From positions 8,950,134 to 9,014,133 of the forward strand of contig CM060853.1 of the NCBI GenBank assembly GCA_030737835.1: a stretch of DNA of 64,000 nucleotides, written 5' to 3'. A program made the translations under genes and the position numbers. Under the pieces are notes generated by a model, which was not told the origin of the DNA, did not search any database, and saw only the letters and a list, made by a program, of their open reading frames with translations. The DNA comes from Acorus gramineus (taxonomy: Eukaryota; Streptophyta; Magnoliopsida; Acorales; Acoraceae). Shown in pieces: positions 1 to 11,000 of the stretch (within the stretch, counting starts at the first letter, position 1; each line of letters opens with the position of its first letter).

Positions 1-1991
1 TTCCTCTGCCACTATGCAGCCACATGCTTCGCCCCTGCCTGAACAACATCGATTGCTCCTTGAAATAAAAAGTAACCAACGAGAGGACTACCAAATTAAG
101 AATCCTAATTTTTTTTCTAAAAGGTTCTGGATCCTCCTGTTGCTTAAATTCGGTGAATTTGATAGGACTTAAGAACATTAGATCTAGATATATTTTAAGG
201 AATTAAATTCATTCTGTGATGGGAATTTTTTTTTAAAGAAAGAAAAAGTACACTTGATTGTTATTATTTCATAATAACACCAGCAAAAATGTGAAAAAAC
301 TCACCTCTTCGAGTTCTTTTTCCATGTCAACGTATTCAGAGTTCCCAGGTTCATCAGCCAGGAGTTGTCTGATCTGTGACATAGTGAATAAAAATATGTT
401 AAGAAGGCACTGAAACATATTTCAAACAAAAGAAAAAAATTAAAGAGTTCACACATCAAACTATTGAGTACAAGCAAAAAACAGATAGCACAACAAAAGA
501 AAAATCCATGTAATGCAAGAAGCTTAAATGCTTTCAAAGATGAGGTGCATAGTGACATGGAAGACACTGTATCTATCTCTTGGATTGGACTCATTCTTGA
601 CATCAAATATTGCATTCAAAACACGCACAGGCCATAGCACTCTTAGATATTCAATCTTTAAACACTTAGGCCCTCTTTAGCAGCAAATTAAGATTTTAGG
701 CTAAATATACCATAATGTGGGGTAGTACCCATGAACTTACCCCACTCTATCTTCAGAAAGCTCAATAAATTATCCTTGTGATATAAACCATTTTTTATCT
801 TTTGCTGTCATTTAGTATAACATGCACATCTTTTTTAAATACCAACTTTATCCTTTAGTGAAATGTGTGGAAATACAAAAGAGAGGAGATGGGTAAGTGA
901 TGCACCTATTATTTTATTAATAATTTATGTGAGGGTATTTGTTTTATCAGTAACAGTAGACTAGTCAAACCACTATTTGATAATCATTCCAGTTTTATAC
1001 CATGATTATACCAGTCAATATACCACTGCCAAACGGAGCCTTACATTTAATATTCTTCAACAACTAACATGAGTTTGCTTTCCAACCTCATTTCCTATGA
1101 GCATGAAATCCATTCTGATGATGAGAACTCCAAACATGAATATAGAATGGGCAAAACTGAACTGCAACACTAAAAACACAAAATTATGGTTATTTGAATG
1201 GTTCTGCAGAATATTATGCAAGTACCCAAAATGCCTATGTATTAATCTAATATGCCTACAGACCATCTTGATTTTTTTTTAAAACAACTATAAGCACCAA
1301 ATTCTCTTCATGGCCACCTAAAACAGCTTTAAAACATATCAGTTTAGGATTCACCCCACACGGGGCTAACTCTCCGATTAGGGGCATGGGTTTTCTCCTC
1401 AATAGGTCTTGATCTCCAAACTCCCAAGGTTTATCTGATGCACAGGGTTTGTAGGCAATTTCGTGCGGGTTTTTCCCATCTCTTACACCAAAAATAGTTC
1501 TTGACTCATATAAATTCACATACAATAAAAGATGACAAACATATATATACCTTCAATAACTATTACTTCATTATTATTTTTTACTTAAAAGCAGGCAATA
1601 GCACTTCATACAAATCTTTAAAAGTAAAAATTTCAATTCACTTCCTCCAAAAGCAATCCCATGAAGTCACACAAAACAAAACCACAAAAATAAAACAAAT
1701 TTTCCTTGTAAGTTGTGTGAGAGAGAAGTGGACCTGATGGACCCCAAAACCCTAAGACAATAAGAAACCCAAGAAAAAAACCAAAAGCCCTAGAAATCGA
1801 TGTGCCCAACGACGCACAAAAAATCAAGAGAACAGAATCAACAAGGATCCTTGTAAGTCGTGTTTGTGAGTGAGTGAGTGAGTGAGAGAGAGAGAGAGAG
1901 AGAGGTGAACCTGATGGAGTTGATCCTTGTAAGTGGAGAGGTTCGCAGCGAGTTCATCGATGCTCACCTCCTCTCCTCCTCCTCCTTCCAT
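1..1991 (-). CDS. SPF30: SPF30/SMNDC1-like splicing factor, 5' end only
   Basis: Two coding exons are visible, read leftward. Exon 1 (1911-1991) encodes 27 residues starting MEGGGGEEVSIDELAANL and ends in CAG/GT. Exon 2 (305-373) encodes 23 residues, including the block DEPGNSEYVDMEKELEE. Both are phase 0 and match the remembered N-terminus of plant SPF30 (survival-of-motor-neuron-related splicing factor 30), a U2-snRNP/tri-snRNP assembly factor in the nucleus. The Tudor domain and C-terminus should lie left of the window. Intron 1 is about 1.54 kb. The ATG at 1991 directly follows a CT-repeat 5' UTR. I could not match bases 1-70 to the expected third exon. The family assignment is sure; the rest of the gene is not visible. 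Confidence 0.85.
668..1041. mobile_element. possible hAT-type MITE in SPF30 intron 1
   Basis: The ends carry imperfect inverted repeats: GGCCCTCTTTAGCAGC on the left against GGCTCCGTTTGGCAG on the right when reversed. The interior is AT-rich with no open frame. The target-site duplication is not clean, so the exact ends are uncertain. Confidence 0.35.
1865..1904. repeat. GAGT/GA microsatellite in SPF30 intron 1
   Basis: A (GAGT)n run passes into (GA)n just inside the 5' splice site of intron 1 (exon 1 ends at 1911). The repeat is therefore transcribed as CT-rich RNA next to the donor. Confidence 0.9.
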
Positions 1992-1999
1992 CTTCTCTG

Positions 2000-2001
<2 letters not shown>

Positions 2002-2030
<29 letters not shown>
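2002..2030. repeat. CT microsatellite in SPF30 5' UTR
   Basis: A near-perfect (CT)n run starts about 10 bases upstream of the SPF30 ATG. On the gene strand it reads (GA)n, a common plant 5'-UTR/core-promoter repeat. Confidence 0.85.
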
Positions 2031-2034
<4 letters not shown>

Positions 2035-2039
2035 CGATA

Positions 2040-4350
2040 GAGCGAAAAAGATAGGATCTTTGACGGGATGAGTGAGAGATTTTCAGATGAGACAGGGAAG
2101 TTGGGGGAAAGGAAGAGCTTGGTCTCGTATTATGGCGGTTTTCATTTTTCGTTTGGGAACTTAATCCTGAGTCCTCTGTGGAATACTTAATTATTTGGTT
2201 AGTCCTTAGAACATCTGAACTTATTTTTTAAAGCTCCCTTGATTAATTGAAATATTATTTATAGGTCCCTAACTTCACTTTGTCTTTGAGACCTTCTCAA
2301 TGTATCACAAACAACTCTAAAACGTTCGTTTGGGAGAATGTTTTTTGCATTTGAAAATTGATTTCGTGGACAATATTTTTTTGTTTTTTGAAAAATTGTT
2401 TTCCAATTAACATGTTTGTAATTTTTGGTTTTCTATGATACAAAGAGTAGTACACAACAATTATTATAAGGGAAAAATCCATACAGCCCCCTGGAACCTC
2501 ATTGAAATCTATATAACCCCCTGTCTTTTCTTAAAATTCATATAACCCCCTGAAAACACCCAATAAATCCAAATAACCCCCTGAATAAAATTTCTGTTGA
2601 TAGATAATGAATATTTAGTAAATATCTTGTTTGGTTAACCATGATTGAAAGCATAATATAATAAAAAAAACCCTACAATGTGTTTAAAATGTAAAAAATC
2701 CTATAAAAATGATGATTTTACTCTCTATGGATATATTATAAAATCCTATTCAGTCAGTTTACAAGGGGTTATATGGATTTTTCCCTTATTATAAACATCT
2801 CTTGAAAAGATACATATCTCTTATATTTATAGTCATTGGTCAACATATAACTCCGGTGTAGAATGGGATGTTCAAGAATGAACATAGTAATGAAGTGTTT
2901 CAAAATATAATTTTTTTGGATAATCTAGTGAAAGGAGGATGAGAAAGAACATTAAACTGATCATTCGGTTCATGTTCAAATATAATGACATTTAGGTAAA
3001 AATTTATTTATCTAATAAAATATATAACTGATTTCCAATTGCACTAATTTTGTAATATTTTATTTATATAAGTTAGTGTTTTTTTTTTAAATAACTAAAA
3101 ACATTTAAGAAGTGTTACACTGAATTTTTTTTAAAAAAAGTGAATCTCCAATGTTTATAGTCTCACTAAAGAATCATCAAAATTTAGAGATCAAAATTAA
3201 AGAATCATCAAAATTTAGAGATTAAAATTTGGCGTTCAGTTGAAGTCACGCTCCTTTTTGGAAAAAGGAGCACGATTGGAGATGCTCAATATATAATTGT
3301 ATTATTTATAAAATTATTTAGTTCAATAGACATGAATTCAATAGACAACAAAAATAACTATACAACACAATAGGTTCTTCTTTCTTTAAATATATAAAAT
3401 ATTTAACCCCCACCACAAATCTAAGAATTCACAAGGCATTATGCCCCTCAGGGATTTCTTTTCCTTGGCATATGTTAAGACACAATCTTTCCTTAAGTTT
3501 ATCTGGTAAATGATTTAAGTTTACAAAAAGATATATATTTAATTCATTTGGAATAGTGTGAGAGATATATGATTAATTTGATAGATGTGACAGTTTTTAG
3601 AATCTGTGTGAGTCTGTCAGGTGGGATAAATTTTTTAAAATGACAGAGAATGGTATTTTTATCCATTGACATAGATAAGCCTTCATAAGCAATTCCACAA
3701 TTTCTTAAGAATAGTTATCAGGTTTTATTCTAATTTATCCAAACATAACTATCGAGATTTATTCTATCAAAACAAACAACTTTTTTTAACTATTCTTCAT
3801 TATTACCTTATGTTCCATGTCATACGGGGGGTTAGAGTCATTGAGCTGAACTCTTATGGGAACCAATTATCTCAATAAACTCAAGATTTGATATCTAAAC
3901 GGCTCATGAGATGCCCATATCTTTATAGGGATGGGCATTGATACACATAACCCGTTTTATAGTCTTACCTGTAGTTCTTATATATATTGAATTATAAAAT
4001 TTTATTAGACATAATTATAGAATAAATATGTGATGAATTTGTTTTAGCCCCCCTTAACAAATATTTCTGGTTGACTCAACCCATAACACAAACAAGCAGC
4101 AAAAGCAAGATAAGCTCAAAAGAACAGGCACAGAAAAATCCACAGAACCACAAACCTAAATCAGATAACTGGGACAAAAAAATTGCACACCACCACCTGA
4201 AGGGCCTGTTATATGTGTAACAATAATAAAAACTTGTATAATATCATGATTTCACCCACACAAGCCACACCTTCATCAATGAAAGATAAGGCACAAACAA
4301 TCTCCTCTCCTTTTCCATTCTGTCTGTCAAACCCAGATCTAACCTGATCT
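2040..4350. other. intergenic region between UPF3 3' end and SPF30
   Basis: No gene is supported here. It holds the SPF30 promoter (minus strand, near 2040-2300), one intact MULE-type MITE (2470-2785) and AT-rich unique sequence. A short direct repeat near 3170-3230 (AAGAATCATCAAAATTTAGA twice) is the only other structure I noticed. Confidence 0.7.
2470..2785. mobile_element. MULE-type MITE with 9-bp TSD
   Basis: The inverted ends read GGGAAAAATCCATAYARCCCC. The element is flanked by a perfect 9-bp direct repeat TTATTATAA (2461-2469 and 2786-2794), the size expected for Mutator-like insertions. The interior repeats the motif ATAACCCCCTG several times and has no open frame. Related copies lie at 22833-23363 and, as an end fragment, near 41075-41160. 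The perfect TSD suggests a fairly recent insertion. Confidence 0.85.
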
Positions 4351-4867
4351 ACACAACTAAATTAAAAAGCAATTATTTACCTCTCAGTGAGAAGCATTTC
4401 TCAGCTGACATTTGCTCAATCTAATTTCTATGGACAGTGGGGGGGAAGAGAAAGCAGAACGATAAACGTTATGTACATTTCATCAAGACAAAATGGCCAC
4501 TTTGCGTTCGTGCGCCCAACATGAATCCAGAGCTCTATTGCCATAAAGAGATCCATTTTTTTTTATCTCCAAAGCGTGGTAGTGACGATGAATTCATTTG
4601 AGTCAAGTAGATGACGGAGATTAACTTCAAAATGTTGCTCTCCTATGATGGGTCATGATCCCATGTATATGATGACCAGCTGGTAAGAAGCATATCTGCT
4701 GCTGCTTTATGATTCGCTCATTCTTGGGTAATATACAAGTGGGGCATATTGTAAACTTTGTAGATCACAGCAGGGATTTACGGATGCATGATTCATGAGA
4801 GATCCAACACTGGTGAAGTGATTCAGTCCCCAACCCCAATCAAAACTCGCCAACATTTGGCAAAATG
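4350..4867 (-). other. UPF3: UPF3 3'-UTR terminal exon (approximate end)
   Basis: On the minus strand a good acceptor (pyrimidine tract then CGCAG) lies at 4868. It pairs with the donor at 5038, so the UPF3 3' UTR continues here for roughly 0.4-0.5 kb. The polyadenylation site was not fixed; the left end is a guess. Confidence 0.5.
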
Positions 4868-5038
4868 CTGCGAGACAAAGGAAAAATTTCTATAGTTAGT
4901 TTGACCAATTGATTTTGTATATGCTGAAAGCACATACCATAAATTCTTTCTTAAAACAATGGGAAATGTAACTTCAAACATTGACAATCAAACAAACACC
5001 GTCTCATTCTACATGTGAATGAACGCCAGATGACTTAC
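4868..5038 (-). other. UPF3: UPF3 3'-UTR intron
   Basis: The donor GTAAGTCA (5038 leftward) falls 9 nt after the UPF3 stop codon, and the acceptor CTCGCAG ends at 4868. This gives a 171-bp intron just downstream of the stop, too close to be a classical NMD trigger by the 50-55 nt rule. Confidence 0.6.
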
Positions 5039-5047
5039 CTTAAAATA

Positions 5048-8000
5048 TCAAGAACCGGATCCTGACTTCTGGACCCATACTTGCTTCTGCAAACAGAAGA
5101 ATGACAATTAAACCAGAAACAAATTGCATACACATGTAATTAAACAGGACAATTTATAATGAATATAGTACAATTGCAAATTTGATCTTAAATAAATAAC
5201 AGACCTCATGGCTTCCATAGCCAATGGCGCCACCTCTCTTGACAGACTTTCCTTCACTTTGACTCAGAGAAACATCAGCATCTTTATATCCATGTGTGGA
5301 TCCTCGGCGACCATTATGTCTATGACTTTGTGAACCTGAAATATAATTACACACCATCAGGTGCAACTCGCAGAATGTACAGTATCACGCTCAATGTTGC
5401 AGGTACAAATAATCAGCCGTTTAGGTCTAGGCTATAGACCAAAAGAGAATTAAAACTAACCATTCTCCATGGAAGAATGAGTGCTGCGTCCACCAGCAAG
5501 ACCTTTGACCTCTCCACTCCTGCTTGCAGTAGGCATATCAACTTTAGTTTCCCCATGACTTGAAGAAACATCAGAACAAGATGATAAATTGCTTCCACGT
5601 CCTGGTCCAGCATTCTGAATCCTATTTTCATCATTGCCAGGTACTTGTTGAGAAATGGACATGGCTTCTAAAGAATCATAGAGGTCCTGCTGGGAACATG
5701 ATGACAAGAGAGATTCATCACTGGCATGCAGTCCATCAGAACATCGAAGAGGAGTCCAAACACCACGATCAGGCCTATCCTTATTTCTTGTGCGTCTATC
5801 TTGCTTTTCACCATGGATATCATTTCCAAGAGCCTTATCGTCCAGAATCCTTCTTTTATCACTATCGGATGTAGAAGCAGAAATTGAAATACTGGAAAAT
5901 TGATCCTTTAATATCGACCGCAGGTTGGTAGGCCGAGGTGGGCGTTTGTCCTTCTCCAAATTTGATGGCATTGACTGCTCAGGCTGCATTGCAGATGATT
6001 GTGATTGATTGTGGCGTGGTTCCTTGTTCACGAGAATGCTTCTAATCACCCTTCCGCTCACCTCGGACCGTTGATTCTGTTTAGAAGAAGCTGAAATGGG
6101 GGTATTTCTCACTGCATGATTTGGAGCCTCTTGTTGTAATGTACCACCAGATGCCTGTACAATGAATCAATTCCCAATCACTATTTAGATTCACTAACAA
6201 AACACGAACAGGTTCTGTGTGATCAACTAGAGGTTCTATGACAAGCTTAACATTTAGATTATCTTATCATCTCGGGGGGGGGGGGGAGGGGGGATGTACT
6301 ATGAGATGTAAAAAAAAATGATTTCAATTTCAAAAAATTGTGGTGAAACACCTCAAAAAAAAAGTGTGGGACCACTTCAAATTTGTGTTCCATTTATATG
6401 CTCACTGGGCCACTTATTTACAATGGCAATCGACAAGAACAACCATAGATGAAAGTGTCAAGAGCACCAGGCTATCAAATCTTCCGGGGAAGTTAGGTTA
6501 GTGAAACCAAAGTCGGGTTTTGAATCTGATACATATTTGGCAAACCCATTAGCAATGTTGTGCTTCTCGATTAAACGATTCAGATTTGTCAAAGGTTGAA
6601 TATCTTACGTTAAGCTGGTTATGAGCTCACTAACAGAATATCACTAGTTCAGTGATAAACTCCAAGCACACAAAGTAGACCGGGTCTAAGAAATAGAAAT
6701 AATAAAAAGTAAAAGAAAACAACAATAAAGCAAGACTACACTCTTCACTCCACCCCCCTGCTAAAAATTTAGCCTCCCTGTTATAGTCTACAAAATCTGC
6801 ACCAGTACAATTGATGTCCCTTTCTTTTAACCATATTAAAATGCATTACCAAGTGTTTTCAGTATACAGCCTGCTCTCTGAATATCACCTCATTTCTTGT
6901 GATCCAGACAATTCAACAAACAGCCCGAGGTATTACTTGTAAAAATTTTGGTTTAACGTTTCTAACCCCAGACAAAACAATCCCTGCCGGATCTATGGAG
7001 GCTATGCACTCCATCGCACCGTCGGGTGGTCAGACCCACAGGCCCGTTTCCTCAAGCTCCTAATCCCGGCTGGCCTTTGGGCGTTATGGCACACACGAAA
7101 TGAAGCGCCCTTTCGGGGACAGAGAGTTTACTTTGAAAACCTTTGGGACTCTACACTTGGTCTAATTCAGGATTGGGGGAGACATCTAGTGGGACTCAAA
7201 GGGGTGAGTTACTCAGGCGGCAGACTCAAGTGCGAGACGTAATCCAGGCCGCTCACTCTGGCGCCCCTTTCCATGGCGGCACCCCTGGTGTGTCCGCGGC
7301 AGGGGCTTGTATTTTGCACCTTGCCCTCTCGTTTTTCCTTTCGCCGGCTGAGCTTCCCCTTTGGGTCCTCAGTCGAGCATGTATCTCTATCTCCACTGCT
7401 TCCCTTTGCGCATTCGAACCAATTGTGTAACACTCTCCTTTTGTTATAAAATTGGCCTACCTTCTTTCAAAAAAAAAAAAAAAACGTTTCTAACCCCTCT
7501 GATCCTCAAACTTTTGCAAACTTCACACAAGATCGGTTGTCCATTTATTATGTTATATTATTAGACAAGATAGAGTATCAAATAAAGGAATGATTCAGAT
7601 TCAATTCGGACTGCAAAAATGGAAAATGGTACGATGGTAAAATCCCCAAAATAGAAAAAACTAAAAGCAGAAACAAGAATAGAAAATGAGATTATTAATA
7701 TACTTACATGAGAAGCTTCTTTTCCTTTCCCTTTCAAAAGTATGTACCGCTTCCTTCCCGTTTCAGTGGTTCCAGACACTCTGGGAGCAGCTCCACTGGT
7801 GCCTGCTACAAAAATCAATTGAGCATGTACCACTAAAAGTTAATGTTGTGTGTGACACAGAATGACTAACCAACAATGCCCCAAAAGAATAACTTCTGAC
7901 CCATGTAACAGAAATAAGAAAAGCATTTAAAAAAAAATAATACCATGAATCAGAGGTTTTCTTATACAAAAAAGCGGGAGTCAGTGGTATAGTGTTTATT

Positions 8001-11000
8001 TCCAGAAGTAATTGACAGGTCACTTTTCAGCAAGAATGATTGAGGAAACCTTTTAAGACCTACATATATACATGCAATGAGAGCAAAAGAAAAGCAGTAA
8101 TCCATACAAGAAGAACAGACCCTGACCCAAATTGTCTCTGTCAAACAGAAATTCAGACAGCGTATGCAAGAAAAGCAATAAATGGAACCCAAATGAGTGA
8201 CTCATACAAGGCGATTATAGAAAAGAAATGCACTGGAACAAAAAAAATAGTGCATCACAAAGAAGTTTGTGATGTAGTTAAATAATCCCCAGGGAAAGGC
8301 TGCCAAAACTCACCAGTTTGCTCCTCTAAAGTTTCTGATCCAGTAGCAGCTGCAGATACAGGTTTTTCTGAAAACTGCTTATCTTCTTGCCTTGGCACTA
8401 ATATGTATGTTGGTGTATCCTTCTTTATACTGTCCCTCAGAACATACTGCAGGATATGTTGCAAGATAAATAAGAAAACTAATAACTTCCTTCTTCATAA
8501 TGCTAGTAGATGTCTCCATGGGGTATCAATTTTTGGAAATAAGAAGCTATAATCAACAAAATCGATTATTTTTTCATGTTGAATTGTGAAATCAGTACAA
8601 GATCATGATTAAAACTTGAACATCAAGGAGTTGGTGCACATAAGTCAAGGAAGTTGCCAAAGGTTTATGATTGGAGTATGAGTGGCCACTTGCCAACAGT
8701 CCTTGTTATTCCATCTTCCCTGTAGATAATGATATTAAATTTAAATCTGAAATAGAAACAAAACTAAAACTTTTTTATATGCAATCAGCTTGGTATCAGA
8801 GCCCTTCCTCATGGCATCATTCTCAATTAGATTACAAGATTTAGATTGAACCAGGTTGTAAGTAATTTGAAAGCCTTTACACACAAGGACACAAAATAGT
8901 AATTGCATACACTTGTTACCAAAAGAATTTAAGGACAACATCTGGTGCATCAAGGAATTGGGGCGTATGATATGACATGATTTTTACAACAAGATTAAAA
9001 TTTGGAATTTCAATATAAAATACATTGTGTATTTAAGAAAATTACATCAGGTTTAGTATCAGAACTCTTCCTCATGACACCACTTCGGGTTTTCTCTCCT
9101 TTTTTTTTTAAATAGGTGACGTCAACCAGAATTTTATTAGTACTGATGAACTACAAGATAAGGAACAAGAAAATTGGGATGAGGCTATGAAAAGTATCCC
9201 TATCCTAAAGATTTAGATAGAATAATTGTTGCACCTCCCTGCACCCAGAATCTCCCTTCTCTGTTTAATTGAGCACGTTTCAGCATATAGAATTTGTCCC
9301 ACAGATAACTGACGTCATCCGGTAAAAATGCATAAAAGGAAAAATTGTCAAGCCTTCCTAATTTTAATTTTGAACATAAAAGAGTGCAGTACCAATGCTA
9401 TTCTCCTAGCATGGCAAATTGTTGAACTCAAACAAAAACATTTTCTCATACATCTTTTCTAGCCGATGATGCAACAATACTGAAAAGAAACAAATGAATT
9501 AAAAAAATTAGACCAGTAATGGGAAAAAAATTGTATTTCCCATCATTAGTGCCATCTGCTTCATATATCTGCTCCATGAAATGCAGTTGCTTTACATAAA
9601 ATTGAAAGATGTTGCCTTTTCAGTTCCGCATGCAGACAGTTATCTGCATGCAACTTCCTTGGAATTAAAGAGAGACAGAAATACAAACCATTGAAGTTGC
9701 AACCCTTCGCTTCTCAGAAGCTCGCTTGGAAGAGCCTGTACTAGAATTGCTTGATGAGACTCCCATTCTTCTACTGAGCTTTCCATTAGACGATGACCTC
9801 TAAAAAAACATTATTTAACATAAATTAATTTTTACTTTACAGCCAACAAAATATGGAAGTTGTTAGAACAAAGTAGCAAAAAGATTCTGTGTCAGAAAAA
9901 GGACAAGCAAGACTGTGATACATTTGAGAAGGAGACTAGGGTGATGTAGCATGTGCACGTATATCCATATTCAGGGCTCAGTATCCTAAACGAACTTTCT
10001 TTTCATAAACTTTTACAGGCATACCCTGGCATTCCTCTAAAAAACACCCTATCAATAAATAAACACAAACTGTGTTAACATATACTTCTAGAACTTTTAA
10101 AAACCATGGTTTAATAAATAAATTTAATGAAAATCTTTTATTATCAAATACCATATCCATTTAAAAAACTATGTCCATTCATTCAAAACTTTAGAAAATT
10201 ATGTATAATATAACAGACTCAATTCCGAAAAGCAGCCTAGCTCCATCCCAGACATAGAAGTGCCACAAGAAATATACTTTTTAATTGAGAAAAAATAAAA
10301 ATATATATTTATGCAGAGATTCCGAGAAAAAGTATTAGAGAAGTTCATCACATCAAACTATTGTATTTTCTCTTTCTCTTTTGATGCAAGGAGATCCCTC
10401 ATCTCTTTTTTCGGGGGTTTCGTGAAATAAGATTCACCTATATTTCATCAAAAAAAAAAAAAAAATCATCACATCCAACATGGCAGTGACTTTTTTGAAA
10501 AGAGGTAGGAACTTTTATTAATAAAAGCCCCTGAATAAACGGAGACGAGGGACTCCAAATACAAGAAAAGGAAAAAGAAATTTGATAAGTAACAACCACC
10601 CAATCGAATATGAAATAAGCGCCCATGTATTTTCCACACACACTCTCTTATTTTGGAAGATGCCTTCGTTCCAAGACAACCAAATACACCAACAAAATGC
10701 TTGAGGCATTAGTCATTGAAATTTAGCATCATTGCTACAATCTCCTTTCTTTCTTCTATTTCAGAAAAAATTCCACATCCATCTATGTCACCGAAGCCAC
10801 AATGAGAACCAATAGTCTTACCAACCAACTACCAAATTTTTCGAGCAAAAGGACAACAAAAGAACAAGTGATCCCTATGCTCCTCAGTTCCCCCACAGAG
10901 AAAACATGAAACACCACTATCATTAGCACATCTTGCTCGATTGACCTTGGTAAAGACTTTGTCAAGAGAAACATAAAAGCTCTTATTTTCAAAGGCACAT

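Noticed and set aside
1-70. Third SPF30 coding exon at the left edge
   Set aside because: The minus strand has an AG and a short open frame, but the residues do not resemble the expected continuation of the family, so it was left as intron.
1256-1525. 89-codon frame in SPF30 intron 1 (minus)
   Set aside because: It lies between two confident exons, matches no family I know and ends in an A-rich stretch. It may be retro-derived non-coding DNA, but I cannot support a gene or class.
9978-10160. Small frames in UPF3 introns outside LINE pieces
   Set aside because: Low-complexity AT-rich translation with no family resemblance and no codon bias.
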